A stretch of DNA of 23,618 nt. It comes from Candidatus Poseidoniaceae archaeon (lineage in GTDB: Archaea; Thermoplasmatota; Poseidoniia; Poseidoniales; Poseidoniaceae). The translations under genes were made by a program, and so were the position numbers. The notes under the pieces are model-generated. The model made no database searches and was not told the origin of the DNA. It saw only the letters and a list, made by a program, of their open reading frames with translations. Of the stretch, positions 6,695-14,348 are shown piece by piece (position 1 is the first letter of the stretch; each line of letters starts with the position of its first letter). The DNA lies in the NCBI GenBank assembly GCA_022424925.1, contig JAKMGM010000108.1, positions 1 through 23,618 on the forward strand, written 5' to 3'.

Positions 6695-8802
6695 AACATA
6701 TCGAGTTCTCTACCCCATGCATCTGTTTCTACGTCTTCGTTCACCGGTGAGTAAACAGGCTGAACAGAATCGAGATACTCCGTAGATTCATCCTTTCGGG
6801 CATCCTGCTTTTCCTTCATACCAAGCACGACCCAGATTGAGCAAATTATTCCTGCAATGCTGAGCAAGCGGCCGGGGGACCTCCATTCATCAAGAGTTGA
6901 CTCTTCTCCGTCAACAGCGGTATACTCCAGTTGGAGCACCCAGCGATGACCGGTTTGGGACACAAGAACGAGTTCCCCCTTCACTGACATGCGGTCTTGC
7001 AGCAATCCGTTCGGGTTAATTTCAATCACGAGATTGTCATCACCGGTTAAGACGATTCGTGGCTCAGTAGTTCCTATTCGGGAGATTGGTCCGTCGAGTT
7101 CGACTGTAAACGATTGGTCTATCTCACCGATTGAATCGACTGGCACTTGTACTGTAGAGACTTCATAGGCTTGCAAGAGTCCTGAATGCTTCTGTTCTGA
7201 TGGGATTCTACCAACCGTTAGAATTTTAGTTTTCAAATGGAGGGTATCTTCACCACAACTGATGGTGCCTTCGAGGAGAGATTCAGCATTCACAGTTCCG
7301 GGTGTTGCAAAACTGATGAACACATCCTGAGTTCCAGTATCCAGCCTACTGTCTTCGAGGAGTGCTACTCTTCCGTCGGATGCAATCAACTCCGAGGAGA
7401 GATTGCAGGGTTTCTCAATGTTCACTTGAAGCGGAAAACTTTGGTTTTGCAGCAAGACGGCTCCGAAGTCGGGTGCATCGACCGAAAGTCTAGATGTGCA
7501 GCCAGGGGCTGTGAAATTAACCCTCACAGTTACGTTGATTTCAACATGTGCTGTCCACGGAACCAGAATCCCATCGTGCGTATAGATGAGTACGCCTTGA
7601 CCTCCGAATGCAGTACCATTCAGAAACAAGTCTGATGCTTCGCCTGAGTTTGCTCCATTACGCAAATCTGTTCGACCATCCGCTTCGACAACGGTGAGCC
7701 ACGGCTGCTCAGGGTCACGGTTGAGTTCATTCCTTTCTTCATCACCGACACTTCGGTCTTGGTAGGTTACCAAAATGCCTGAACCTGGAAGGTGTTGATC
7801 GAACCCATAATTTGAACGGTACTCAATCCAAACATACTCTTTTTCGCCGATGGGGATTTTGAGTGATGTACCGTTTTCACTCATTCCTGTCATGTCGACT
7901 GTGGGTCCAACGCACGGACGTTGAGCGGTTTCCGGCCAACTCAAATCCATCTCAACCGAGCGGTTGGCACCCAATAACTCAAGCGAAGCAGAACTTGGTA
8001 GTGCAGGCCAAATGCCTCCGCCGTTCCAATTTCCACTTGCCATTATGTCCCAGTCTCCAATTCCCTTCCAGTCGTTGAGTTGACCGGAATCATGTACTGG
8101 ATACAAGTCCATTGCACCCATTTGATGCATCATTTCGTGAAGAATAGTCCCAATTCCACTTGAACCAGTTCGTATGCTTGCCATTGTGTAATGTTCAACA
8201 AGCGTATTTTGGTCTACTTCAATTCCGGTATCAAAGTGCGTGAAATGGCTCCAAATACGGTTGGATTGCCCGGGACTTTCTTCCTGACCGGTCGATGTGT
8301 GAAGTATCAGTAATCGGTCAACAATTCCATCATCGTCTAAATCGTATTCGTCCCAATCGGCATGCGTCAACTGGTCGACAACCACTTCCTCTGCTAAATG
8401 ACTGGGGAGGAAATCCCCATTCATGTCCGTATCTCTATTGCCGTTGGTATCGCTACCATACTCACTAATTGGACCGGAAGCTCGCGTGATTCGAGTACTC
8501 ACATCGATATGCAGCTGCGTGTTGGTTCCTGATATCTGTTCAAGGTAGTCGCTTGCAATGTCATCCAGCAAGAGTTTTGCTTGTTCAGGGCCATACGAAC
8601 TTGTCGAAGGTGAGTCTTCAAAGTCAACAACAAGAACCAACCATCGTTCATTTGCTTGCAGTTGTAGGAGGGAGGCCTCTTCTTGGTTTTGTACAACAGC
8701 GTTTTCACTTATCCACGTCTCGAGCATATCGTCGTTCATGAACGTCCAAGAACTGGCGATGAGAAGAGCGACGAGGATGGGTACTCCATACCTCGGTCTC
8801 AT
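6691..8802 (-). CDS. Secreted, membrane-anchored M6-type (immune inhibitor A-like) metalloprotease
   Basis: A 703-residue extracellular zinc protease. Residues 7-21 form a signal peptide or N-terminal anchor. The catalytic motif is H222-E-M-M-H226-Q-M-G, followed by AMDLYP (230-235) and GIGDWDIMASGNWNGGG (247-263), as in the M6 family. Two acidic loops, SDTNGNRDTDMNGD (117-130) and YDLDDDGIVD (153-162), look like calcium sites. A beta-rich C-terminal part (about 300-640) follows, then one membrane segment (about 648-667) and a charged cytoplasmic tail of about 35 residues. It is likely to digest marine proteins outside the cell. It lies 46 bp downstream of tatC, but its signal peptide has no twin arginine, so the Sec route is more likely. 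No good Shine-Dalgarno precedes the ATG. Confidence 0.85.
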   Translation of the reverse strand: MRPRYGVPILVALLIASSWTFMNDDMLETWISENAVVQNQEEASLLQLQANERWLVLVVDFEDSPSTSSYGPEQAKLLLDDIASDYLEQISGTNTQLHIDVSTRITRASGPISEYGSDTNGNRDTDMNGDFLPSHLAEEVVVDQLTHADWDEYDLDDDGIVDRLLILHTSTGQEESPGQSNRIWSHFTHFDTGIEVDQNTLVEHYTMASIRTGSSGIGTILHEMMHQMGAMDLYPVHDSGQLNDWKGIGDWDIMASGNWNGGGIWPALPSSASLELLGANRSVEMDLSWPETAQRPCVGPTVDMTGMSENGTSLKIPIGEKEYVWIEYRSNYGFDQHLPGSGILVTYQDRSVGDEERNELNRDPEQPWLTVVEADGRTDLRNGANSGEASDLFLNGTAFGGQGVLIYTHDGILVPWTAHVEINVTVRVNFTAPGCTSRLSVDAPDFGAVLLQNQSFPLQVNIEKPCNLSSELIASDGRVALLEDSRLDTGTQDVFISFATPGTVNAESLLEGTISCGEDTLHLKTKILTVGRIPSEQKHSGLLQAYEVSTVQVPVDSIGEIDQSFTVELDGPISRIGTTEPRIVLTGDDNLVIEINPNGLLQDRMSVKGELVLVSQTGHRWVLQLEYTAVDGEESTLDEWRSPGRLLSIAGIICSIWVVLGMKEKQDARKDESTEYLDSVQPVYSPVNEDVETDAWGRELDMF

Positions 8803-8848
8803 GTTTTAGGCACAACGGTGAAGCGTTTCAATGCTTGGACGAAATACA

Positions 8849-10165
8849 TCACTTTTGGATAACAGGTATCGGCAGGTGCCGTATTTTTGCTTCAACGCTT
8901 GCTGATGTCAAATGATCAAGATGGAGAAGAACCTGTTTTGGGTTCAGTTGCGTACCCCAACTCTGTGATGCGTCCCGAGTCTCGATAAGAAGTTCCATCC
9001 CTTGGTTCCGTTCAAGAACAGCCTGTACTCGGTGGGGTATACTCTGCTTGGACCATGGGTCTTCAAGCGAGGCTATTTTCAGTTCTACTTCTGTGATTTC
9101 GAATGGAGATGGTAATGTTCTGTACGATTGCTGTGCCAGTAAATCAAGGCCCCGTAGATTGCATCCGAGTGAAGCGCAGTTGGTTTTGAAACCATTTGGT
9201 AAAGGCTCGCTTGAGCACCCACTGATGAAAACATCTGTCAACCTGTGTTGCAGAATATTCTGAAGTACATTCTCCTGTTCGCGTACTGACGCACAAAGGT
9301 TGTGGACTTTTTGAACAGCGAGCGGACTCTGCATTTCATCAGCAATTGGCTGTGCCGCACCTCCACATGAACAATCGACTAACAACATGTTCCGAATACC
9401 CCCCTCAGCATCCATCACTGGTTTTTTGCCAGCGAACAGTGCAGGTTCTGCATACAGCCACCTACGACTTCCTCGTTCGATGACCAGCACAGATGCGACC
9501 GAAAGCAAAAGTGCAAAACCTCCATATTCTGGCATCGAAGCGAGCATGAGCAGTAGAACAATACCGTAAACACGCAGTCTCCACCAGTCTGCGTTTGTTT
9601 TGTTGAGCATTCCCAAAGAACCTGCTACGACCATTGCACTGAGTGCACACGCAACAACGACTTGCGTCCACACAACTGCAACAGCCATCGAAAGCATGTG
9701 CACTGCATCATAGCGTGCTTGGAGCGTAACAGACTCATGTGTTTGGTGACCGAGTTCAAAGAGGAGAGGAAACAAGAATCCTACGGTCGTAAGCATGGCA
9801 GCAAGTAGTGCGATGGTTCCGCGAAAGAACCATGACTTCACCCACTGCTGTTCAGATGGAAGAAGTCCTGGCCGAGCAAACTTCCAACCCTGGTTGAACG
9901 CCAATGGGATGACTGTCAATATGCCGAGTATGACTGAACTCATCCAACGGACCGCACTCCATTGTGCAGGGTCGAAGAGGTTGAGGCACCCGCTTTCACA
10001 CGGATTGAATCGGACAAGAAGAGCATTGAGTATTGCATCAATTTGCGTCACCCAGACAAGCGTTGACAGTGCAGCGAATACGAGAACCAAGGTAGTCCGG
10101 GATGTGAGTTCATTCAAATGTTCTTGGACCTGGCGTTGGCTGTCCAATTCCAATTGCAGGCTCAT
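8849..10165 (-). CDS. tatC: TatC-type twin-arginine translocase subunit with an HdrA-N-like C-terminal extension
   Basis: TatC is the receptor of the twin-arginine pathway, which exports folded, often cofactor-bearing proteins. The first 235 residues follow the family: EHLNELTSR (15-23, normally HLxELRxR, here Thr for the conserved Arg), six hydrophobic segments, and the hallmark KFARPGLLPSEQQW (95-108) with the conserved glutamate at 105. TatC usually ends after the sixth helix. This protein adds about 200 residues, predicted cytoplasmic: LLVDCSCGG (261-269), NLCASV (289-294), ISGCSSE (314-320) and CNLRGLDLLA (335-344). The order and spacing resemble the N-terminal domain of heterodisulfide reductase HdrA (CxCG, then CS, then AACSPR, then NIRE); C291 to C317 equals the HdrA spacing as I recall it. 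ATG at 10165 has GAGG upstream. The TatC call is firm; the extension homology is moderate. Confidence 0.82.
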   Translation of the reverse strand: MSLQLELDSQRQVQEHLNELTSRTTLVLVFAALSTLVWVTQIDAILNALLVRFNPCESGCLNLFDPAQWSAVRWMSSVILGILTVIPLAFNQGWKFARPGLLPSEQQWVKSWFFRGTIALLAAMLTTVGFLFPLLFELGHQTHESVTLQARYDAVHMLSMAVAVVWTQVVVACALSAMVVAGSLGMLNKTNADWWRLRVYGIVLLLMLASMPEYGGFALLLSVASVLVIERGSRRWLYAEPALFAGKKPVMDAEGGIRNMLLVDCSCGGAAQPIADEMQSPLAVQKVHNLCASVREQENVLQNILQHRLTDVFISGCSSEPLPNGFKTNCASLGCNLRGLDLLAQQSYRTLPSPFEITEVELKIASLEDPWSKQSIPHRVQAVLERNQGMELLIETRDASQSWGTQLNPKQVLLHLDHLTSASVEAKIRHLPIPVIQK

Positions 10166-10192
10166 ACAGTTTCCTCAAGTGCAAGTGTGGAG

Positions 10193-10199
10193 AAAAAAA
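10193..10199 (-). terminator. Candidate U-tract terminator after the CxCH membrane protein gene
   Basis: Directly after the TGA of the upstream gene (10201-10203) the minus strand reads seven consecutive T residues. Archaeal RNA polymerase terminates at such tracts without a hairpin. It lies inside the 35-bp gap before tatC, so it may reduce rather than stop transcription into tatC. Confidence 0.4.
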
Positions 10200-10200
10200 T

Positions 10201-11157
10201 TCAAACGAGGTCTTTCGCTTGAGCAGGTGCACGTGCTTGGACGATTGTCCGGTAAACGCCAAAAATACCCCATAAGACGAGCATCCCCATTGTCAAGAGA
10301 ACTTGCCATGATTGATTGTCATCGACGGCCCATGCAAAGGTAACGAGCAAAAGGGCGGTGATTGCACCGCGTCGCACGCCCTGCGGAATGGCCAGACTCT
10401 TGTCGAGATGTTCCGGGCCGCCTCCAAACTTTCGTTCGTAAAATTCACCCTGAACGACTGCTGCAACAATGATGATGGACAACGTGAAGAAGTAGTAGAT
10501 GTTTCCTTCATCGAAAAACGTGCTGGCAAGTTCTTCTTGTCGCTCAGCTTCCACTGCCTCTGGGTCTTCGACAGCCACAAAGAGTGATTCATAGTCGCCA
10601 ACACTAATTGTTCGTAGTGCAAGGTTTTCGTCGTCGTCATTCGTTGCAGAGTCAGGTGGGCTGATGGAGAAGGATACAATGTTCCATGCATCGAGCTCGT
10701 TGGCGATTCCGTCACCATTCACTGCATTACCGACCAGTTGGAAAGGAACAATCCCCACATCTGAACTCGGTGCAGTCCACGTTACAACCCAATTATTTCC
10801 GACTGCTGATTGGGAGATTGCTCCTGGCTCTTCAGTCACGGTTCGAGAATTTTCACCTGGTGTGAGTGATCCGATGTTGTAGTCCCACAGCATGAAACCC
10901 CCTTCAGCGTTTGATGCATGCTGGAGCGATACGGTGAATTCGTATGATTGGTCAATTGTGTAGGCTCTGGGAACACCCGAAATGGAAACAACAACATCTG
11001 TTGAGGGTGCTGCATCACCGTGGCATGTACAGCCGACTTCCACAATGAGGTTATCGCCACTCTTCCAAGGAGGTCCACCCGGCATGGCGAGTGCAGGCGC
11101 AATCAAGAGCAGTGCCATCAATCCCAGAAGAATGAATCGAGAGTTGCGTGATAGCAT
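10201..11157 (-). CDS. Signal-peptide membrane protein with an N-terminal CxCHG motif (Reeler / choice-of-anchor-like domain)
   Basis: A 318-residue protein: signal peptide (about 1-24, RFILLGLMALLLIAPALA), a beta-rich outer domain (about 35-170), an acidic linker, and three membrane segments (about 222-237, 263-278 and 286-304). Just after the signal peptide is VGCTCHGDA (41-49), followed by VVVSISGVPRAYTIDQSYEFTV and EGGFMLWDY. This order recalls bacterial Reeler or choice-of-anchor-type domains that begin with a cysteine/CH motif. The motif is CxCH, one residue shorter than haem c CxxCH, so ordinary haem attachment is not expected; a metal or modified haem site is possible. I prefer ATG at 11155-11157 because AGGTGG precedes it and the signal peptide begins there; the longer frame to 11226 runs through a hairpin. 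It lies between pntB and tatC, which hints at an electron-transfer role only by position. Confidence 0.75.
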   Translation of the reverse strand: MLSRNSRFILLGLMALLLIAPALAMPGGPPWKSGDNLIVEVGCTCHGDAAPSTDVVVSISGVPRAYTIDQSYEFTVSLQHASNAEGGFMLWDYNIGSLTPGENSRTVTEEPGAISQSAVGNNWVVTWTAPSSDVGIVPFQLVGNAVNGDGIANELDAWNIVSFSISPPDSATNDDDENLALRTISVGDYESLFVAVEDPEAVEAERQEELASTFFDEGNIYYFFTLSIIIVAAVVQGEFYERKFGGGPEHLDKSLAIPQGVRRGAITALLLVTFAWAVDDNQSWQVLLTMGMLVLWGIFGVYRTIVQARAPAQAKDLV

Positions 11158-11187
11158 GGTCCCACCTGTTGCTTTCGACACACCGCC

Positions 11188-11224
11188 GCCCTTTGAACGT
11201 TCCTTTTCTCTATCCTCAAAGGGC
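11188..11224 (-). promoter_or_regulatory. Perfect 9-bp inverted repeat between pntB and the CxCH protein gene
   Basis: GCCCTTTGA at 11188-11196 and TCAAAGGGC at 11216-11224 are exact reverse complements with a 19-base spacer. On the minus strand this would be a hairpin in the leader of the CxCH protein gene, 31 bp before its start and 26 bp after the pntB stop. No T tract follows, so it is not a standard intrinsic terminator. RNA processing, mRNA end protection or a protein-binding site are all possible. Confidence 0.45.
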
Positions 11225-11250
11225 AACCAATGGCGTAGTTCTCAGCGGCG

Positions 11251-12675
11251 TCAGATTTCTTTGACAGCAGTGTTCAAATCACCCATCATGGCCTTACCAT
11301 CACCAAACAGCATCATGGTTTTGTCCATATAGAAGAGATCGTTGTCCACGCCAGCATATCCAACGGACAGGGAACGCTTGATGATCACCACTGTACGGGC
11401 TTTGTCAGCGTCGATGATTGGCATTCCAGCCAATGGTCCCTCGCCGCTTCGGGCAGCAGGATTCGTCGTATCGTTTGCACCAATTACAAGAGCAACGTCA
11501 CATTCTGGGAATTCTCCGTTGATTTCGTCCATTTCAATCAGTTGCTCATATGGAACATTGGCTTCTGCAAGCAGTACATTCATGTGGCCAGGCATACGAC
11601 CGGCTACAGGGTGGATTGCATACTTGATTTCAGTGTCAAACTTTTCTTCCATGAGATTCGCAAATTCTTTCACGGCGTGCTGACACTGTGACACCGCCAT
11701 TCCGTAACCAGGGACGATGATGACCTTCTGTGCGCCATCGAGCATCATAGCAACTTCATCTGCATCCGACCCGACTTTGGTTCGAGTAAGTGATTGCTTC
11801 TCACCATCGCCGCCGAAGGACTTGAACAGTACATCGATCAACTTTCGGTTCATTGCTTTGCACATGATAAATGTCAGAATTAAACCGGATGCACCAACCA
11901 GTGAGCCGGCAATGATGAGCACTGAATTTCCAATGATGAAACCTGTGAACGCTGCAGCGATTCCGGAGAGTGAATTGAGCAGTGATACAACGACTGGCAT
12001 ATCTGCTCCACCGATAGGGAGAACGAGAATGATACCTAGTATACACGAGATACCGATGATCCCCCAAAGGTATTGTTCGTTGGTTGGGTCTTCGATGCTC
12101 AACACGATGAGCGAAATGACCGCAAGGAACAGGAGAACCTTCACTGGATTGAGCCATGTTGGCCCCCATGTTGGGGTGCGGAACCATTTTCCAAAGACTT
12201 CAATGCCGCCTTTGAGTTTGTACATTGCGAGTAAAGACCCGGTTAACGTCATCCAGCCAACGAGCGCTGACAGGCCAGCTGCAATCATAGTGACGGTGAT
12301 TTCAAGACCTTCGGGGACGATGTCGGGGTTGGAAATGTACTTTTGAATTTCCGACAGTGCAACGAGTGCAGAAGCGGCCCCACCAAATCCGTTGAACAAA
12401 GCAACCAATTCAGGCATACCGGTCATCTCAACCTTCACTGCCATCCAATACCCAATCAATGAACCAAGGACAAGCCCTCCGGCAATGAGTGTCCAGTCGA
12501 CGACACCATCACCAGTGAGTTGCATTTGAACAACGGTTGTAATGACCGCAACGAGCATACCCATAGCACCGAGTTGATTACCAAACGGAGCAGTCTTCGG
12601 ATGGCCGAGTTTCTTCAAACCGAAGATGAACAGTGCTGCAGACAGCAAATAGCCCAGTGATATCCACTCTTCCAT
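11251..12675 (-). CDS. pntB: NAD(P) transhydrogenase subunit beta (membrane domain plus NADP-binding domain III)
   Basis: Completes the proton-translocating transhydrogenase, which uses the ion gradient to drive hydride transfer from NADH to NADP+. The 474-residue protein has about nine hydrophobic segments over residues 1-270, then soluble domain III with IVPGYGMAVSQCQHAV (the NADP(H) loop) and KRSLSVGYAGVDNDLFYMDK plus MMLFGDGK near the end. The membrane segment MPELVALFNGFGGAASALVA (87-106) has Asn where the E. coli enzyme has the proton-channel His91, a variant seen in some other transhydrogenases. ATG at 12673-12675 follows an excellent GGAGGTG six bases upstream; an earlier frame extension overlaps pntAb and is unlikely. 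The stop of pntAb is one base away, so the two are translationally coupled. Confidence 0.95.
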   Translation of the reverse strand: MEEWISLGYLLSAALFIFGLKKLGHPKTAPFGNQLGAMGMLVAVITTVVQMQLTGDGVVDWTLIAGGLVLGSLIGYWMAVKVEMTGMPELVALFNGFGGAASALVALSEIQKYISNPDIVPEGLEITVTMIAAGLSALVGWMTLTGSLLAMYKLKGGIEVFGKWFRTPTWGPTWLNPVKVLLFLAVISLIVLSIEDPTNEQYLWGIIGISCILGIILVLPIGGADMPVVVSLLNSLSGIAAAFTGFIIGNSVLIIAGSLVGASGLILTFIMCKAMNRKLIDVLFKSFGGDGEKQSLTRTKVGSDADEVAMMLDGAQKVIIVPGYGMAVSQCQHAVKEFANLMEEKFDTEIKYAIHPVAGRMPGHMNVLLAEANVPYEQLIEMDEINGEFPECDVALVIGANDTTNPAARSGEGPLAGMPIIDADKARTVVIIKRSLSVGYAGVDNDLFYMDKTMMLFGDGKAMMGDLNTAVKEI

Positions 12676-12676
12676 A

Positions 12677-12988
12677 TCACGCACCTCCTCGTTTCTTACC
12701 AGCAATCATGTTGAGCATTCTGTTGGTAACGGCAAATCCTCCGACAACATTGATCATAGCCAAAACCACTGCAATGAATGCGAGCAATCCGGAAAGTGCG
12801 GTTTCGCCGCCGTCATACAGAACGTTTGAACCAATAAGCGCCCCAATGATGCTGATGCCTGATATTGCGTTCGCACCACTCATGAGAGGTGTATGTAGTG
12901 TTGCAGGGACTTTGGTAATCAGTTCGAACCCGAGGAAAATAGCGAGTATAAACAGTGTAACGTTTCCAATAAGAAATTCAGGGGTCAT
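12677..12988 (-). CDS. pntAB: NAD(P) transhydrogenase subunit alpha 2 (small membrane part)
   Basis: A 103-residue protein of three or four membrane helices, matching the membrane C-terminal part of PntA made as a separate subunit, as in Rhodospirillum rubrum. Diagnostic stretches are FLGFELITKVPATLHTPLMS and GANAISGISIIGALIG. It forms the proton channel together with PntB. The ATG at 12986-12988 overlaps the TGA of pntAa by one base (TGATG), with GGAGGTG seven bases upstream; a TTG one codon earlier is possible but less likely. Length and order (Aa, Ab, B) are standard. Confidence 0.94.
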   Translation of the reverse strand: MTPEFLIGNVTLFILAIFLGFELITKVPATLHTPLMSGANAISGISIIGALIGSNVLYDGGETALSGLLAFIAVVLAMINVVGGFAVTNRMLNMIAGKKRGGA

Positions 12989-14148
12989 CAAAGTACACCT
13001 CCAAGTCGTGTTTGTTTCGGATGCAACGCACCCTCATGGCATAGCAGAACGCCCCCCATACCGTTGACGTAGAAGTCAGAGTCTTCAGGCGCACCAACAA
13101 GAATATCATCGTCATCATTAATCGTAATTTCACCGTCTTTCACCAGTGATGTAATGAACGTCGTTAGGTTGTTTGAATACAACATACTCGATGTTGTCGC
13201 CAATGTTCCTGGAAGGTTCGAGGTTCCAACTATGATGACGCCATTCGAAGTGGTGATAATCTCACCAGCCACAGTGTCTTCGCAGTTACCACCAACATCT
13301 GCATTCATGTCAACAACCACTGCTCCAGATTTGAAATTGGCAATGGCGCTTGAAGGCACGGTAATCGGGGCAGGTCGTCCGAAAATTCGTGCTGTCGTAA
13401 CAATGATATCAGCATCAGAGGCAACGCCGCACACGGTATCATTGACCTTTTGAATGAATTCAGGCGTGAGTGGTTTAGCATATCCGGATTCGTCTTCAAA
13501 ATCATCCATACCGTCGACTTCGATGAACCGCCCTCCGACAGATTCAATTTGCTCAGCAGCAGATTTTCTTACATCCGAAGCGTAGACGACTGCTCCGAGA
13601 CGCTTCGCCGTTGCAATCGCCTGCAGTCCAGCAACGCCGCTCCCCATTATGACAACTTTGGCAGGACGAACTGTACCTGCAGAGGTGGTCATCATCGGAA
13701 TTCCTTTGGGTACATGCGCAGCACCAAGGAGTACTGCTTTGTAGCCTGCTAAGTTGTCTTGACTCGAGTTTACATCCATTGATTGGGCACGAGAAAGTCG
13801 ACGAGGAATCATGTCCATCGAAAGAAGCGTTATTCCTGCATCGATGCATTCTGTTACATGTACTGGATGTCGGAATGGATCGGCGACACAAGCGATTATT
13901 GTTCCTTTTTCGACACCGTCGAGTCCCGGGTATCGTATGCATATGAGTGTGGAGCATGAAAGAGCATCGGAGCGTGAACCAATTGTCGCTCCAGCAGCTT
14001 CATATTCAGCATCGGAGTAATTCGAGGCAACGCCTGCTCCTTTCTCAACATGGACTTCAAAGCCTGCTTTGAGAAGTTTCTTCATACTCATTGGCGTAAT
14101 AGCAACACGCGTTTCGCCTTCAGGTTCCATCAGTACGCCCAGTTTCAT
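12988..14148 (-). CDS. pntAA: NAD(P) transhydrogenase subunit alpha 1 (NAD-binding domain I)
   Basis: The soluble NAD(H)-binding component that hands hydride to NADP+ on PntB. The 386 residues contain the opening EPEGETRVAITP (8-19), RAQSMDVNSSQDNLAGYKAV (120-139) with the glutamine that contacts the nicotinamide, the Rossmann loop VVIMGSGVAGLQAIATAKRLGA (165-186), and an Asp at 192 closing the second strand, as expected for NAD rather than NADP. MGGVLL near the end is also typical. ATG at 14146-14148 has GAGG 7 bases upstream, and a perfect 8-bp inverted repeat abuts that ribosome site. It heads the pnt operon and is divergent from mdh, 200 bp away, which suggests shared control of NADH/NADPH balance. 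Confidence 0.95.
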   Translation of the reverse strand: MKLGVLMEPEGETRVAITPMSMKKLLKAGFEVHVEKGAGVASNYSDAEYEAAGATIGSRSDALSCSTLICIRYPGLDGVEKGTIIACVADPFRHPVHVTECIDAGITLLSMDMIPRRLSRAQSMDVNSSQDNLAGYKAVLLGAAHVPKGIPMMTTSAGTVRPAKVVIMGSGVAGLQAIATAKRLGAVVYASDVRKSAAEQIESVGGRFIEVDGMDDFEDESGYAKPLTPEFIQKVNDTVCGVASDADIIVTTARIFGRPAPITVPSSAIANFKSGAVVVDMNADVGGNCEDTVAGEIITTSNGVIIVGTSNLPGTLATTSSMLYSNNLTTFITSLVKDGEITINDDDDILVGAPEDSDFYVNGMGGVLLCHEGALHPKQTRLGGVL

Positions 14149-14160
14149 ACGCCTTCCTCA

Positions 14161-14194
14161 TACCCCCGACATCCGCTGCAGCAGGACGGGGGTA
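14161..14194 (-). promoter_or_regulatory. Perfect 8-bp inverted repeat just upstream of the pntAa ribosome binding site
   Basis: TACCCCCG at 14161-14168 and CGGGGGTA at 14187-14194 are exact reverse complements around an 18-base loop that itself contains the palindrome GCTGCAGC. On the minus strand the stem ends two bases before the GAGG that serves pntAa. It could be an operator between the promoter and the gene, or an mRNA hairpin that affects ribosome access. No known riboswitch consensus is recognised. Confidence 0.45.
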
Positions 14195-14213
14195 CTCTTG
14201 CCACATAGAGGGG

Positions 14214-14226
14214 GTTCTTAGAGAAC
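14214..14226. promoter_or_regulatory. 13-bp palindrome GTTCT-TAG-AGAAC in the pntAa-mdh divergent region
   Basis: Perfect 5-bp arms with a 3-base spacer, lying 65 bp from pntAa and 122 bp from mdh. Short spaced palindromes of this form are typical of dimeric regulator sites. Short arms mean chance occurrence cannot be excluded. The rest of the 200-bp gap holds the pnt hairpin and the mdh ribosome site GAGGGAG; I see no convincing TATA element. Confidence 0.3.
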
Positions 14227-14348
14227 ACGCTCCGAAGCAGTGGGCATAAAATGACGAAGTACAGATTTTTGCAATGTAAACAATCATCGACATACACCAT
14301 GTTGCTTATTGATGGTCGAGTACTGGGACATCCATTGAGGGAGTATCA

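Noticed and set aside
9795..10343. Plus-strand frame of 182 codons opposite tatC
   Set aside because: Antisense shadow of a clear TatC N-terminal region; very basic and Ser-rich with no recognisable motif.
10201..11157. Tat signal on the CxCH protein or the M6 protease, given the neighbouring tatC
   Set aside because: Neither signal peptide has a twin arginine; both look like Sec signals.
11158..11226. N-terminal extension of the CxCH membrane protein
   Set aside because: It crosses a 9-bp hairpin and delays the signal peptide; the ATG at 11157 has its own ribosome site.
11717..12346. Plus-strand frame of 209 codons opposite pntB
   Set aside because: Shadow of a confidently assigned gene; low-complexity Pro/Ser/Met composition.
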